A stretch of DNA of 64,000 nucleotides from Siphonodentalium dalli (lineage: Eukaryota; Mollusca; Scaphopoda; Gadilida; Siphonodentaliidae): positions 184,518,796-184,582,795 of the forward strand of contig CP136068.1 in the NCBI GenBank assembly GCA_032622095.1, written 5' to 3'. This document shows positions 34,701 through 44,661 of this stretch, piece after piece. A program made the translations under genes and the position numbers. Position 1 is the stretch's first letter; each line of letters begins with the position of its first letter. Below the pieces are notes generated by a model that had not been told where the DNA came from, did not search any database, and saw only the letters and a list, made by a program, of their open reading frames with translations.

Positions 34701-34806
34701 TATGATATGTTTTGTTTTCTTTAAAATACCATCGAATGGAAAATAGCGCATATCTGTAGAATCGCTATTTGCCATCCGATGGCGAATAGCCACTGCCCAT
34801 TATAAG

Positions 34807-35000
34807 AGCGTACATCTGGTAAGTCGTGGGTTGGTTTATTCGTTTTATTTTCCAGCCAGTACTTGTAAAAAATAAGCACAATACGGGCTTATTTCATATT
34901 TAAATAGTCCCATATATGACTGTTTTAAAACCAACGTTTATGAGCTTTTTCGCGCCGTTATAAAACAAGGGCAACACCAAGCGTGGCATATGCCCCCGAC
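34807..35000. repeat. Flanking dispersed repeat
   Basis: AAGAGCGTACAT resembles 37042-37055. The segment 34875-34925 (AATAAGCACAATACGGGCTT onward) recurs inverted at the window end (63955-64000). Confidence 0.6.
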
Positions 35001-35059
35001 GCTCAGTTTAGAGAGTTGTAAATAATAAATGTGTATGGATGGAAACTTTTCTAAATCCA

Positions 35060-36060
35060 AGAAGAGGGTATAATGTCCCCCTAAACCGGGCCATCAACAC
35101 AACAAACCAAATCCGATGATCCATGACCAAGTTATAAGCTGCAATTTTCATAGACACAAATTTAAGAAAATCCCAAGTCAAACAAGGGCTGTATCTCTGG
35201 TGAAAATGAATGACGGAACATGTAGTAAGTAAATACCCCCCCCCCCCCACCCAGTTGTTAAACCATCATTGCCCAAGTTATAAGCTGAATTATTCTTTCG
35301 AACTTAACAAATTTGCAGGTCAATCAAGCGCCGTTAATATAACTCCGATAAAATGGACGAACCCGTAGAATGTATCATTTCCCCTAAGCTCTGCTATCGC
35401 AATACCAAAGCACAACCAAATCCGATGATCCATGCCCGGGTTACAAGCTGATGATCCATACACGATTATCCGTGCCCGATGATCCATGCACGATGATCCA
35501 TGCCCGAGTTACAAGCTGAAATCTTCGTACGGACACAACATTCATATTTCCAAGCCAAACAAGGGCCGTAACTCTGGTAAAACTTAATAGCCAAAACCCG
35601 TAGTAACAATGAATCCTTTCCCCAACACGTGCTATCACCATGCCAACTGAAACGACGTGAGAATACTTACACCAGAGTTACAAGGCGATATGTTGGTAAG
35701 AGCAAATAATTGACAAATTGCCAAAGAAGGGTCATAAAACATAATGGACTAAACCCGTTGTATGTGGGTGTCCTCTCCCAAAGTATGGAGTAAACATGTT
35801 GTATGTGTGGGTGTCCTCTCTCCAAGTATGGAGTAAACCCGTTGTATGTGTGGGTGTCCTCTCCCCAAGTATGGACTAAACCCGTTGTATGTGGGTGTCC
35901 TCTCCCCCAGTATGGAGTAAACCCGTTGTGTGTGTGTGTGTGTGTCCTCTCCCACAGCATCATTCCGAAGTACGGCGAACTCCGATAACTAACACCCGAG
36001 TTACGAGGTGATATGTTCGGACGGACAGACATAACGGCATGTGGACGCCCTTACAGACAG
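35060..36060. repeat. Degenerate dispersed repeat units with 42-bp minisatellite
   Basis: Three or four diverged units share AACCAAATCCGATGATCCAT, TTATAAGCTG/TTACAAGCTG and CAAACAAGGGC. I associate this type of repeat with mollusc genomes. At 35757-35950 about five copies of a 36-42-bp unit contain ACCCGTTGTATGTG and GTGTCCTCTCCC. The 121-codon minus-strand frame through this stretch is a by-product of the repeat. Confidence 0.7.
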
Positions 36061-36184
36061 ACGAACGGACGGAACCCTCGACTATATGCCCTGAGCCACC
36101 TACGATGGTCAGGGGCATCATACGCATGTATTGTGCTAATTTTCACGAGAATGGGTTGAAATGAGGGTGTTTGGTCAACATATT

Positions 36185-36894
36185 GTCGCATCAGAACTAT
36201 ATGGTCGTAACTCAATTTTGGCGGGAAATGAGTATTTGATATCATTCGAATCGTGAGAAAAAATCCAACCCGATGGGCCAAACTGTTTATGCATTGGATG
36301 GCAAATATTCTCACAAACCAGTGACATAAATGTCGTATCTCCAGCGATCTTCACAATTATTCGTGCTATAAGGTCGTATGCCCAACAGCAGCCAATCGGA
36401 TGCTTCAGGTTGTCCACGTGACTTCTGTATTGTGTTTGTAAATTCTCAAATGTGTGCTATATGGTCGTATCTCCAAGTTAGTCACGTGATCATTTGGTGA
36501 TTTAAATGTTGTGATTGTTCCACATGATGCGCATGAGTGAATATTCATAATGTAGAATAGGCGCTTTTTAGTTCATATACTCATGCAATTGCCACCATAT
36601 TTAGCTTTAATCTGTGTCTATTAGCACAACTGCCTTATAGCACGGAAACCGATCGTCGTTGGCGTACGCAAAAGGTCGTATCTCCAAACAAGTTATTGCT
36701 TTTTAAAAGAAAACGAGGGAGTAAACAGAAAACATATGTGGTTCAATGGAGAGCTAATGTCAGTTTTCATTGGGATAAATACAACAATACGTCATGCTTT
36801 GTCAACATTATGAGAAATGTTTTCTGAAAACTTCAACCTTCATTTTCTCGGAATGTTGAAAATGCGAGTTACGACCTTATAGTTCTGATGCGAC
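36185..36894. mobile_element. MITE with 29-bp terminal inverted repeats
   Basis: GTCGCATCAGAACTATA (36185) starts a 29-bp inverted repeat with one mismatch, closing at 36894. The interior carries several GGTCGTATCTCC-like motifs. No transposase and no clear target duplication. Confidence 0.65.
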
Positions 36895-37308
36895 GTTATA
36901 CTCGCGCAAATAGGCTCATAATCGTCCTATTATTTTTAATTAGGTACACAATGCGATTATTTGATTCAGAAATAAGCAGATAATGGAATCATGTTCGTTA
37001 TCTCGTTTTATGGCGCGGGCCACAGTGAACACACATGTTAAAGAGCGTACATATAAAAAGTCGCGAGTTGACTTGTGTCATTGTCTGCACGTAATATGCA
37101 TAGAATCGCCTCAATAAGAGTCGATAATGTGAATAAAACGCTCTCATTTTCAGCACATTATCGACTCAAAATGCAACGATCATAAGCCGATTATCAACAA
37201 CTTAAATTATAAGCAGATAATGTAACTATACGTATAGTTTATGGAACGATTGAATGTATTTGTCAGCAGATGACGGCATGTTACCACCATGATAACTTAT
37301 GAATCTGA
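36895..37308. repeat. Dispersed repeat; homolog of the foldback insertion site
   Basis: 36910-37070 resembles the two sequences flanking the 8.9-kb element placed end to end (CTCGCGCAAATA, ATGGCGCGGG, AAGAGCGTACAT in order) and so looks like a diverged empty copy of the host repeat. 37098-37230 resembles 40385-40500 (TAGAATCGCC, CATTTTCAGCAC, TATCGACTCAAAAT). Confidence 0.6.
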
Positions 37309-37989
37309 AATGAATTGAATTTTTTTTTTTTTTTTTTTTTTAAATAATTTTTATTGGGATCATAAACATGGATTAATACATCACAAAACTCTAGTGACAT
37401 CAATTTCATGAAAACAATTTGCAGTACATTAAAAGAAAATAGTGTCATAATACAATATCTACTCGAAATAAAATTTTGGAGGTGACCCATTTGTTGTTAT
37501 ATTAAGCTATCATTTGACAGAACACAATGTGTTAAAGACTTGTTATCACGTGGGATGATGGTTATCTACTGATGTCTGCTTTTGACTTTTAATTGTTTGA
37601 CGACAAACAAAACAATAGGCAATAAGAACCATATAAGACAGATACAATAAGAACCATGTAAGACAGATACAATAAGAACCATATAAGACAGATACAATTC
37701 AACAAATGTCCATCTCTGACAACAACTCAGTGCGACCTGCCAGGAGTCTCCCTCTCTGATTTCCAAAGGCTCGTCCACGAGTAAAATCTAACAAGTTGCA
37801 AGGTTGTTGGAAGAGATGAACTCCTGCGACATTCATGTATGTGAGCCTACATACAGTATTTTTTATTTTTAATATTTATGAGTATGAATTACCGTGGAAC
37901 TGTGCTGAATTTTGCCAGAAAATATATGTGAAAGAGAAGACCAAGAATATTTTTGTAACCATGATATTAATGTTCAAAAATATGTTCTA

Positions 37990-38304
37990 TCATATTTCAT
38001 CTATCATGAACAAGAACGTCTGTTTTCCATGCAATTTTTTTAGCGATGATTGCTCTACTGTCTTGTAATACATACGCCATTCTTGAAAACCAATAAAAGT
38101 TGGATCTGTCTTTTTGATCATGCTGGAGAAAACATATCTTTTGAAAAGTAGGAGGTAAATATTCCTCAAGTTGTCTTGAGTATTGTATGTGTCATATATT
38201 CCAAAAATCACAATTTCTGGTGAAATTTTCAGTATCAGGTCACATTTTTCTTTAATTTTTTTATTGAAATTCAAGTAGAATAGATTTGGTAACTGTACAA
38301 TCAT
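37990..38304 (-). pseudogene. C-terminal remnant of an L1/Tx1-like reverse transcriptase
   Basis: 104 codons on the minus strand. IVIFGIYDTYNTQDNLRN, LLFKRYVFSSMIKKTDPTF and FQEWRMYYKTVEQSSLKKLH follow the pattern of the extreme C-terminus of L1/Tx1-type polyproteins (a FGV-x-D, hydrophobic helix, K-Y-I, then a basic helix). This assignment is from pattern memory only. It is followed by about 650 bp of 3' sequence, including three copies of a 29-bp unit with AATAAGAACCAT (37620-37700), and by the poly(A) tail. Confidence 0.45.
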
Positions 38305-38318
38305 AACACAAATATAGC

Positions 38319-38470
38319 ATGGTTTACCTATCCGACTGGTATGGTTTACCTATCCGACTGGTATGGTTTACCTATCCGACATGTATGGTTTACCTACCCG
38401 ACTGGTATGGTTTACCTATCCGACTGGTATGGTTTACCTACCCGACAGGTATGGTTTACCTACCCGACTG
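38319..38470. repeat. 22-bp minisatellite, about seven copies
   Basis: Unit TATGGTTTACCTATCCGACT plus GG, with minor variants. Confidence 0.9.
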
Positions 38471-38519
38471 ACAGAATGTACAAATGGCTGTTTCTTACAG
38501 CTTAAGCTGGAAAAGTTTT

Positions 38520-38985
38520 TCATAGAGGTTATAGTGGTTAATTTTGTTATTGACATAGAGGTTATAGTGGTTAATTTTTGCAGTGACATAGAGGTTATAG
38601 TGGTTAATTTTTGCATTGACATAGAGGTTATAGTGGTTAAGTTTTGCAGTGACATAGAGGTCATAGTGGTTAATTTTTGCATTGACATAGAGGTTATAGT
38701 GGTTAATTTTTGCATTGACATAGAGGTTATAGTGGTTACGTTTTGCAGTGACATAGAGGTTATAGTGGTTAATTTTTGCATTGACATAGAGGTTATAGTG
38801 GTTAATTTTTGCATTGACATAGAGGTTATAGTGGTTAATTTTTGCATTGACATAGATGTTATAGTGGTTCAGTTTTGCATTGACATAGAGGTTATAGTGG
38901 TTAATTTTTGCATTGACATATATGTTATAGTGGTTATAGTGGTTAATTTTTGCATTGACATAGAGGATATAGTGGTTAATTGTGT
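38520..38985. repeat. 33-bp minisatellite, about 14 copies
   Basis: Unit GACATAGAGGTTATAGTGGT plus TAATTTTTGCATT. Because 33 is a multiple of three and the unit lacks stops in several frames, it yields 139-222 codon open frames on both strands (an 11-residue repeat). These are artefacts. Confidence 0.92.
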
Positions 38986-39215
38986 GCTGGAATGATATGA
39001 CACTACTGTCATTGGTGAACGTGTAGATATTAGTATAGCTTTTCCCAGTATTCTTCGGAAAATATTTTTTCAAGAGTGTTTGCCCACTTTTTCGGCGAAG
39101 CAGTTGCAATTGTGCAATAGATTTGTAAAAATTTGGGATAAAATGTTTTGCGTGTTTTTTCACAATTCTTCAAGGTTTCTAGATTATTATTGGTAATGTG
39201 TAATGAATTGAATTT

Positions 39216-39410
39216 GGTTTGTGATGAGTCCGTTCATATTTTACTAAGATTCTTTATTCAGAAGGTTCGTTGTTCGCAAGGTTATTTATTTCGAAAGATT
39301 CTCCATAATTCGTGTTTTATTCGGAATGTTCTTTATTCTAAAAGAACCCACACTGACTCCTTCATGTCTCGTATAACCAACATCATTTCACATTTCAAAA
39401 TGTTACATAT
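39216..39410. other. No gene seen
   Basis: AT-rich sequence with TTCG-spaced degenerate repeats; nothing recognised. Confidence 0.3.
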
Positions 39411-40035
39411 TTAATCCAATATTAAATATAATTCGGTGAACTGCAATTCCCTATCACATTTATCCAATTTAGGTAGTAGTATACAATTTTCAGCAATTTT
39501 AGCCAAACCGAAAGGGGGATACCGTACTTCAAATTTATACTGAGCCATTATCTTTGGCATAGGTCTTATCAAGCATGTTCTATGTTCGACAGAAATTGTT
39601 GTAAAATATAGAGATCCGGGGGGGCTGGGAACATCACAGAATACAAGGGTAAACCTGTCTTCGGTAACATGGACAAAGGTGATCATTATCTAGGTACACA
39701 TTCCGAAGCGCCACTTGGACAATTCCATAGTCAGTAAAATTAAAAACAGGAGCATAATAGAGGTATGCCTGGTGTTTTGAAATTTGGAAAATATAGGTAT
39801 GCCTATGACAGAGTATGCGTACCAGTATCGTAGAATCACGCACTATCATAAATGAACTAGTTATACGTAGAGTATTAAAATATTCTTTAGTTTCATGATT
39901 GTCCCATACCGGTAGTTTCAGTAAAAGATGGGAGCGTGGTACATAGTTAGGTGTTACACATTTATAAATTAGGAACGTAAGCATAGGCCGCGAGTTTTCG
40001 AAAGGGTTAATTTTGAAATTTATAGTTATGTACAT
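39411..40035 (-). pseudogene. Unrecognised coding-like sequence with frameshift
   Basis: Two minus-strand frames overlap (40035-39634 and 39686-39411) and together give about 200 codons. Their overlap at 39686-39634 suggests a frameshift inside one former gene. The first contains NFKINPFENSRPMLTFLIYK and PRSHLLLKLPVWDNHETKEY, the second EDRFTLVFCDVPSPPGSLYF and KFEVRYPPFGLAKIAENC. The residue mix looks like a globular protein and is not low complexity, but I do not recognise the family. A ~50-bp piece of it (39547-39597) is duplicated at 40145-40195. It could be a decayed host gene, a retroposed copy or an old mobile-element gene. Confidence 0.35.
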
Positions 40036-40265
40036 GAGTAAGCAGTTGTAGAATGTAAGTGTAGGTGTAAGTCTGAAGTAAAATGCTAAATTTCACTGGA
40101 ATCGTCGTCAGTTATGTACCTGGTGATGGAGTGTTTAAACAACATTATCTTTGGCATAGGTCTCATCAAGCATGTTCTATGTTCGACAGAAATTGTACGT
40201 GTAATTAAATGTCTATACTTGAGCCTGTTCGTAGTATTATGTCAACGAGTTATGCCCCTTGGTTT

Positions 40266-40355
40266 ACACACACAAAATGAGGTGTCACATAAATCACATG
40301 TGACGAATGTCTGAGATTTTGTCATGAGAAAGATTGTCTTTGACCAGTTTCTAAT
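40266..40355 (-). other. Downstream block of the receptor duplication, copy 1
   Basis: This segment matches 53070-53168 (GTGTCAC, ACATCACAT, CGAATGTCT, AAAAGATTGT, TTGACCA and TTTCTAA in order). In copy 2 it directly abuts the receptor stop codon; here it is about 735 bp away. Confidence 0.65.
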
Positions 40356-41090
40356 AAATATGATTAAATAATAAATAATCGTAATATACTTAGAATCGCC
40401 CAATTATAAATCGGTTTTACGCTGTCATTTTCAGCACTTTATCGACTCAAAATTCGACTATTATAAGCAGAGTATCTACCTAAAACAAGTTATATTATAA
40501 GTTTTAATTTTCTTATGTTCAGCTGCAATTGTTCGCGGCAGACTCCGTGCATGTTTTACCCCCTTGGTGACTCGGCAATCCAGGGTTTACCTCCCTTGAT
40601 GACTCGGTAATGCAGGGTTTAACTCCCTTGATGATTCGGTAAAACCGCTGCTATCGGCGACATTGTATCCACATTTGGTCAACTTCCGCGATATTAAGAT
40701 ATATACTAAGCGAACATAGCAAAATCCTGCGCTTATTAAGTACACAAAATATCGCACACAACTTGTGTAATTTCCTACCTTAAGTTTGGAACGTCCCACC
40801 AGAACCAAAGAACTATATTACAAAACGGTGTGATTTGGTACTCCGATTAGTTTATCAACACAAATATATACACGAACATGAACGACATTGTCACGACAAC
40901 ATGCATGGTAAGTGCAATACAATAGCTCTAATTTTGACAAGTAGCTTGCGAAAATCGTCAACAAAACTACCACTTTTATTATCCATTATGTCATTAAGAT
41001 ATTAGTGCGGGAATTGTTCTCAAAGCACATAGGAGATCGGTTTTTCCCATTTTGGCTGGAAAACCCTGCGCTAAATATAGAAACCGCAGA
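40356..41090. other. Sequence separating receptor 1 from its paralogous 3' flank
   Basis: Holds the dispersed repeat shared with 37.1-37.2 kb (40385-40500) and a short tandem of TGATGACTCGGTAA-containing units (40565-40645). No gene seen. It looks like an insertion that replaced the end of receptor 1 after the duplication. Confidence 0.5.
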
Positions 41091-42134
41091 CTAGTACCCA
41101 TCCGGTGACAGAGTCTGAAAAGTATGACTGGTGTGCTGTGGTAGAGATTGTGTTCTTGGTGCATGCGACGCCGTGTTGGTGTTTCTCGTCGTGTTCCGCC
41201 CGATGGCTCTGCATAACTCCCGCCGAAATCTACTGCTGCTTACTGTGTATGTGAAACAGTTCAGACATGTGTTGAGTGCAACCCAAAGGATTAACATTGA
41301 ATAGATTGCCCGGAGCTGAACAGTGTTGAGTTCCTTATAATGCGGACCAACTCCTAAAATCACCATAAATAGGCTTCCGGGTAGGTTGAAAACCATGTAT
41401 TGCACGGTTGTAGCAATCAGAATACAACTGGTTGAATTCGCGTCTCCTCGTTCGCTCGAGTTATATTCATCTCTAAACCTTGCTACTGCTTTTCTAGTTT
41501 TCCGCATTGAAACAAAGAGGGCGGTGTTGCCGACCAGGAATATCGTGAAAGGCACGAGAAACCTAATGAGATTAATCCAATTTGATCCATACTCAACGAG
41601 AATTAAATACCATTCACTTCCTCCGTACCCGCATGTTCTGTGAGACCCTTCTCCTGAAGTTATCCTGCCCAACTGGAGAGCGCTCAGAGCAGCACTGAGC
41701 AACGTTGTTAATGTCAGTTCAAGTATCATTCTCTTTTTCGTCAGTTTTGGGCTGGATAAAGGAAACAATACGGCTATTGTTCTCTCTACTACCACAATAA
41801 CGAGAATATACGAAGACTGTCCCGTAAGTGTGTGAGCTAAAAACCAGAACGACACACATGTCGATGTGCTGATCGCCCAGACGTCAAACCCCACGAAACT
41901 CGACACGATTCCAGGTAACAGGACAACGTAAAGACCTAAAGTGTCGAATATTGAGAGGCTAATAAAACTTATATACATCGGTGTTTTCCGCATCGCCTTC
42001 CTCTTGAATACCACAATCACTAGAATGTTCCCGATAGTTCCAGCAATGAGAATTATGGAACCAACGGTCCTCCATAACCAATCTGCAGCGAGCGTGATGC
42101 TGTCAACATCAACACTTCTTTCCGTTGAGTTCAT
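41091..42134 (-). CDS. Rhodopsin-like G protein-coupled receptor, paralog 1
   Basis: A complete 347-residue, intronless reading frame from ATG 42134. Seven hydrophobic segments lie at about 20-42, 54-76, 90-116, 136-156, 186-210, 236-262 and 272-298. Class A marks are GN (35-36) in TM1, SIFDTLG (Asp 64) in TM2, Cys 93 pairing with Cys 168, ERT (117-119) in place of DRY, FNLP (249-252) in TM6 lacking the usual CWxP Trp, and NCFTY (292-296) as an NPxxY variant. NST at residue 2 is a glycosylation site. The type resembles invertebrate peptide or orphan chemosensory-like receptors, but the ligand cannot be inferred. It shares about 75-80% identity by eye with the gene at 54162-53167. Its C-terminal 40 residues are unrelated to the paralog, probably owing to an insertion. 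Confidence 0.9.
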   Translation of the reverse strand: MNSTERSVDVDSITLAADWLWRTVGSIILIAGTIGNILVIVVFKRKAMRKTPMYISFISLSIFDTLGLYVVLLPGIVSSFVGFDVWAISTSTCVSFWFLAHTLTGQSSYILVIVVVERTIAVLFPLSSPKLTKKRMILELTLTTLLSAALSALQLGRITSGEGSHRTCGYGGSEWYLILVEYGSNWINLIRFLVPFTIFLVGNTALFVSMRKTRKAVARFRDEYNSSERGDANSTSCILIATTVQYMVFNLPGSLFMVILGVGPHYKELNTVQLRAIYSMLILWVALNTCLNCFTYTVSSSRFRRELCRAIGRNTTRNTNTASHAPRTQSLPQHTSHTFQTLSPDGY

Positions 42135-42320
42135 CTTCTACACTTGGCAATCCGTTCTTCCACACATACTGAGACTGTTGTACCTGTTGTGTCTAGACCA
42201 CTCTGGTGTTACATCCATAGTGACCCTGGAACACCTGGTGTGTCTTTCTATATCGCAATTATCGTATTCCCATGACAATATATCAGGTTGTTCTGATGAA
42301 TATAATCTTGCCCAGGTCGT

Positions 42321-42330
42321 GATATATAAG
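42321..42330 (-). promoter_or_regulatory. TATA box candidate upstream of receptor 1
   Basis: CTTATATATC on the minus strand, about 190 nt upstream of the ATG, inside a ~400-bp block conserved with the second receptor gene, where TTTATATATC followed by ACGAC lies at the matching place. Conservation in both paralogs supports a shared core promoter. Confidence 0.45.
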
Positions 42331-42500
42331 AGTAATAATTGAGACATAATTATTGGCAACAAGTGTTGTTAGTGGGTAGAATGCGAAATCTACAAAGGTA
42401 ATTAGTGGGAATTGACCTCTGTATATGGTTATATCAAGGTGCGATATCAAGGATTGGGGCAAGGGTTGTGTGAGTTATTCTTCTTCGTAAGATTTCTCGA

Positions 42501-42894
42501 TTAACCCTTTACCCAACAAAACGACCAAAAACGCCCAAGTAAAGCTTCAACGGCCTAAAATATCTTTGGTCTGTCTCAATAACACCATACACATATGGAT
42601 ATCATTGAAACCGGTTCATTGACCACATTGTGATGGTTACAGTTATGCCTCGCATATATAAGAGAATGCATTGGCCTAAAACAAAATCTTTTTTAACACT
42701 TTTTCTCATTTTTTCTTACATTCTTTAACAATTTTATAATTTTTTCTTACATTTTTTAACAATTTATTATAATATTTGTCTACATTATTTGACAATTTTA
42801 TCATTTTTAATATGTGTTAAGCCAATGCATTCTCTTATATATGCGAGGCGACCTATGCATTGGCACAGGGCCGTTCTGTTGGGTAAAGGGTTAA
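42501..42894. mobile_element. TTAA-flanked piggyBac-like MITE, copy 2
   Basis: TTAACCCTTTACCCAACA start and an inverted match at 42877-42894. It lies in the upstream block of receptor 1. The paralogous block of receptor 2 has a single TTAA (54554-54557) at this point, which is an empty site. Its hairpin module is partly deleted. Confidence 0.85.
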
Positions 42895-43100
42895 AATGTG
42901 GACAAAATGATCGTGCAAAACATTTTGCAATAATAACCAGCTGTCTGTTGTTAATAATATCAGATACCATTTTAACAAAGTATTTTAATTATTTGCAAAA
43001 CAATGGCGAAATACTCGATATCATTTCCTTGTAGTGCATATGTGTAACTCCGTTGATAATACATGTATAGTTGAGAAACTGGCTGCTATTAACGGGGTAA

Positions 43101-43517
43101 TGTACACTTAATCCGGCCATTTTTGAGACTTCTCCGTTTATACTTAACAGTACATGCAACCACTGAATGAATTTGAGCCATGGATTAGTGTAAAATACAT
43201 TCGTGTGCTCTGCAAGCGATACAAACAACATGTAAAATACACTTATTTACAGAACGAATAATAAAACAACATGGTAATTATAATGAAAATTAATTTATGA
43301 CTGCGGTCATAAATATTCATTTTCATTGTAATCACCTTGTTGTTTGCATCGTTCATAGAGCACATGATTGTATTTTGCACTAATCCATGGCTCAATTTCA
43401 TTCATTTATTCTGTTGAGTATAATAGGGGATCATGGCTCAAATTCATTCATTTGTTGCATATATCATGTTTAGTATAATAAGGGAATGGTCCCATAAATG
43501 GCTGGATTCAGTGTACA
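43101..43517. mobile_element. Palindromic MITE, 417 bp
   Basis: Ends TGTACACTTAATCC and, inverted, GGATTCAGTGTACA. Inner arms of about 64 bp (43163-43226 and 43338-43403) pair closely and contain GAGCCATGGATTAGTG, and a further inverted repeat brackets the centre near 43300. The right arm carries a partial duplication. The receptor 2 block lacks it at the matching point (near 55000). Confidence 0.7.
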
Positions 43518-43596
43518 GTGACACGTTGAACAAACGTGACGATAGCTGGGTGTGGCACACTAATTAAATGAATATATTGAAGACCACTCGCCAAAA

Positions 43597-43878
43597 ACGA
43601 GAAATCAAACAGAGCTCCATGGGTTATCTATACAACTCCATGTCCGGGTTTAACGAGAAATCAAACAGAGCTCCATGGGTTATCTATCAAACTCCATGTC
43701 CGGGTTTAACGAGAAATCAAACAGAGCTCCATGGGTTATCTATCAAACTCCATGTCCGGGTTTAATGAGAAATCAAACAGAGCTCCATGGGTTATCCATC
43801 AAACTCCATGTCCGGGTTTAACGAGAAATCAAACAGAGCTCCATGGGTTATCTATCAAACTCCATGTCCGGGTTTAAC
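43597..43878. repeat. 56-bp minisatellite, five copies
   Basis: Unit contains AACGAGAAATCAAACAGAGC, TCCATGGGTTATCTATC and CTCCATGTCCGGGTTT. Copies are more than 95% identical by eye. Confidence 0.95.
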
Positions 43879-43879
43879 G

Positions 43880-44661
43880 ACCAACAGCTCTGACGCTTGG
43901 AATTAATTGTCTTCGCTATCTGGCATTGATTCGAACCAGGGACAATGCTAGTTTCGGCCAATTTGGCCGTTTACTTCATGGCTGCTTTTCATCTGACGTG
44001 TGTGTCGGGATAATTGATGTAGAGGATTTATGTAAATGTTAGCCCAAATAACATTTCCAAGTAACGATGGTTTTGTTGTTTATTTTGAGGAATAATACCG
44101 CGTCAGATGAATTCAGCCCAAATATGTTAACAGTTGTCGTGTCAAACATTCGGCAGTAGGTTAGCGTTATTTAGTATTTGTGGATGTCCTTTAACATGGG
44201 GAAAATAGACTACTGCGCTTGAACGAGCATGTGAATTTGTCGTTTTTAATGTATAGCAACTTGATAATCAATAACAGAGGCATTCTCTGTCAAATAAGGT
44301 CGCTCTATTTACGATACCAATTGGGGAACTTTGTAAATTAAATTACGCGTAAACCAGCGTAAACGTATACCTGCTGCAAATAGAGAAGGTGCCGAAATCG
44401 GCGTACTCGCCCCAGGGCTAATTCGCCCCAATCGGCGTTTGCCAACTCGGAATAAAAGGCCAGCTCGGAATAAAAGATGTATACGGCGTGTTAAATGGCG
44501 TTTGGTCCGTTGTTTCTCAATGAATATTATTGAAATTTGGTGTATATGTCCGGGCTGGGATATGGAATACAACAACGTTTGAATTGTTTTTAAATTTACA
44601 AATTCGTTGATTTTATTCTCTTTTTTTTCGTTTTGAAACACACTATAAAGTGTATATAATA
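43880..44661. other. No gene seen
   Basis: Mixed sequence. The 121-codon minus-strand frame at 44674-44309 has no recognisable domain and runs into the adjacent repeat. Confidence 0.35.

Larger units (their letters stand above)
25896..34797. mobile_element. 8.9-kb foldback-like composite transposon with 9-bp target duplication
   Basis: Terminal inverted repeats of 97 bp (25896-25992 and 34701-34797) match at about 85-90%; both contain CTATTCGCCATC and GATATGCGCTATTT. They are flanked by a perfect 9-bp direct repeat, CATTATAAG (25887-25895 and 34798-34806). Inside, two oppositely oriented arrays of 164-bp units (31.26-32.63 and 33.77-34.70 kb) form the rest of the arms around a 1.1-kb loop. 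Long inverted repeats made of tandem units, GG termini and 9-bp duplications recall Foldback/MULE-type elements. The left arm is split between 25992 and 31262 by 5.3 kb that includes an L1-like LINE. No transposase was recognised. Confidence 0.75.
37320..39201 (-). mobile_element. Poly(A)-tailed, 5'-truncated L1-like LINE copy
   Basis: A T22 run (37320-37341) is, on the minus strand, a poly(A) tail about 10 nt after CCAATAAAAA, a polyadenylation signal. The 12-14 nt sequence AATGAATTGAATTT occurs at 37309 next to the tail and again at 39202-39215, a plausible target duplication giving an insertion of about 1.88 kb. The insert contains an L1-type C-terminal fragment (38304-37990) and two minisatellites. 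Whether the minisatellites were part of the source element or arose later is unclear. Confidence 0.55.

Noticed and set aside
35667-36032. 121-codon minus-strand frame with repeated HTYNGF units
   Set aside because: Product of a 36-42-bp minisatellite.
38363-39163. Open frames of 139-222 codons on both strands
   Set aside because: They result from a 33-bp minisatellite whose length is a multiple of three; an 11-residue cycle repeats on each strand.
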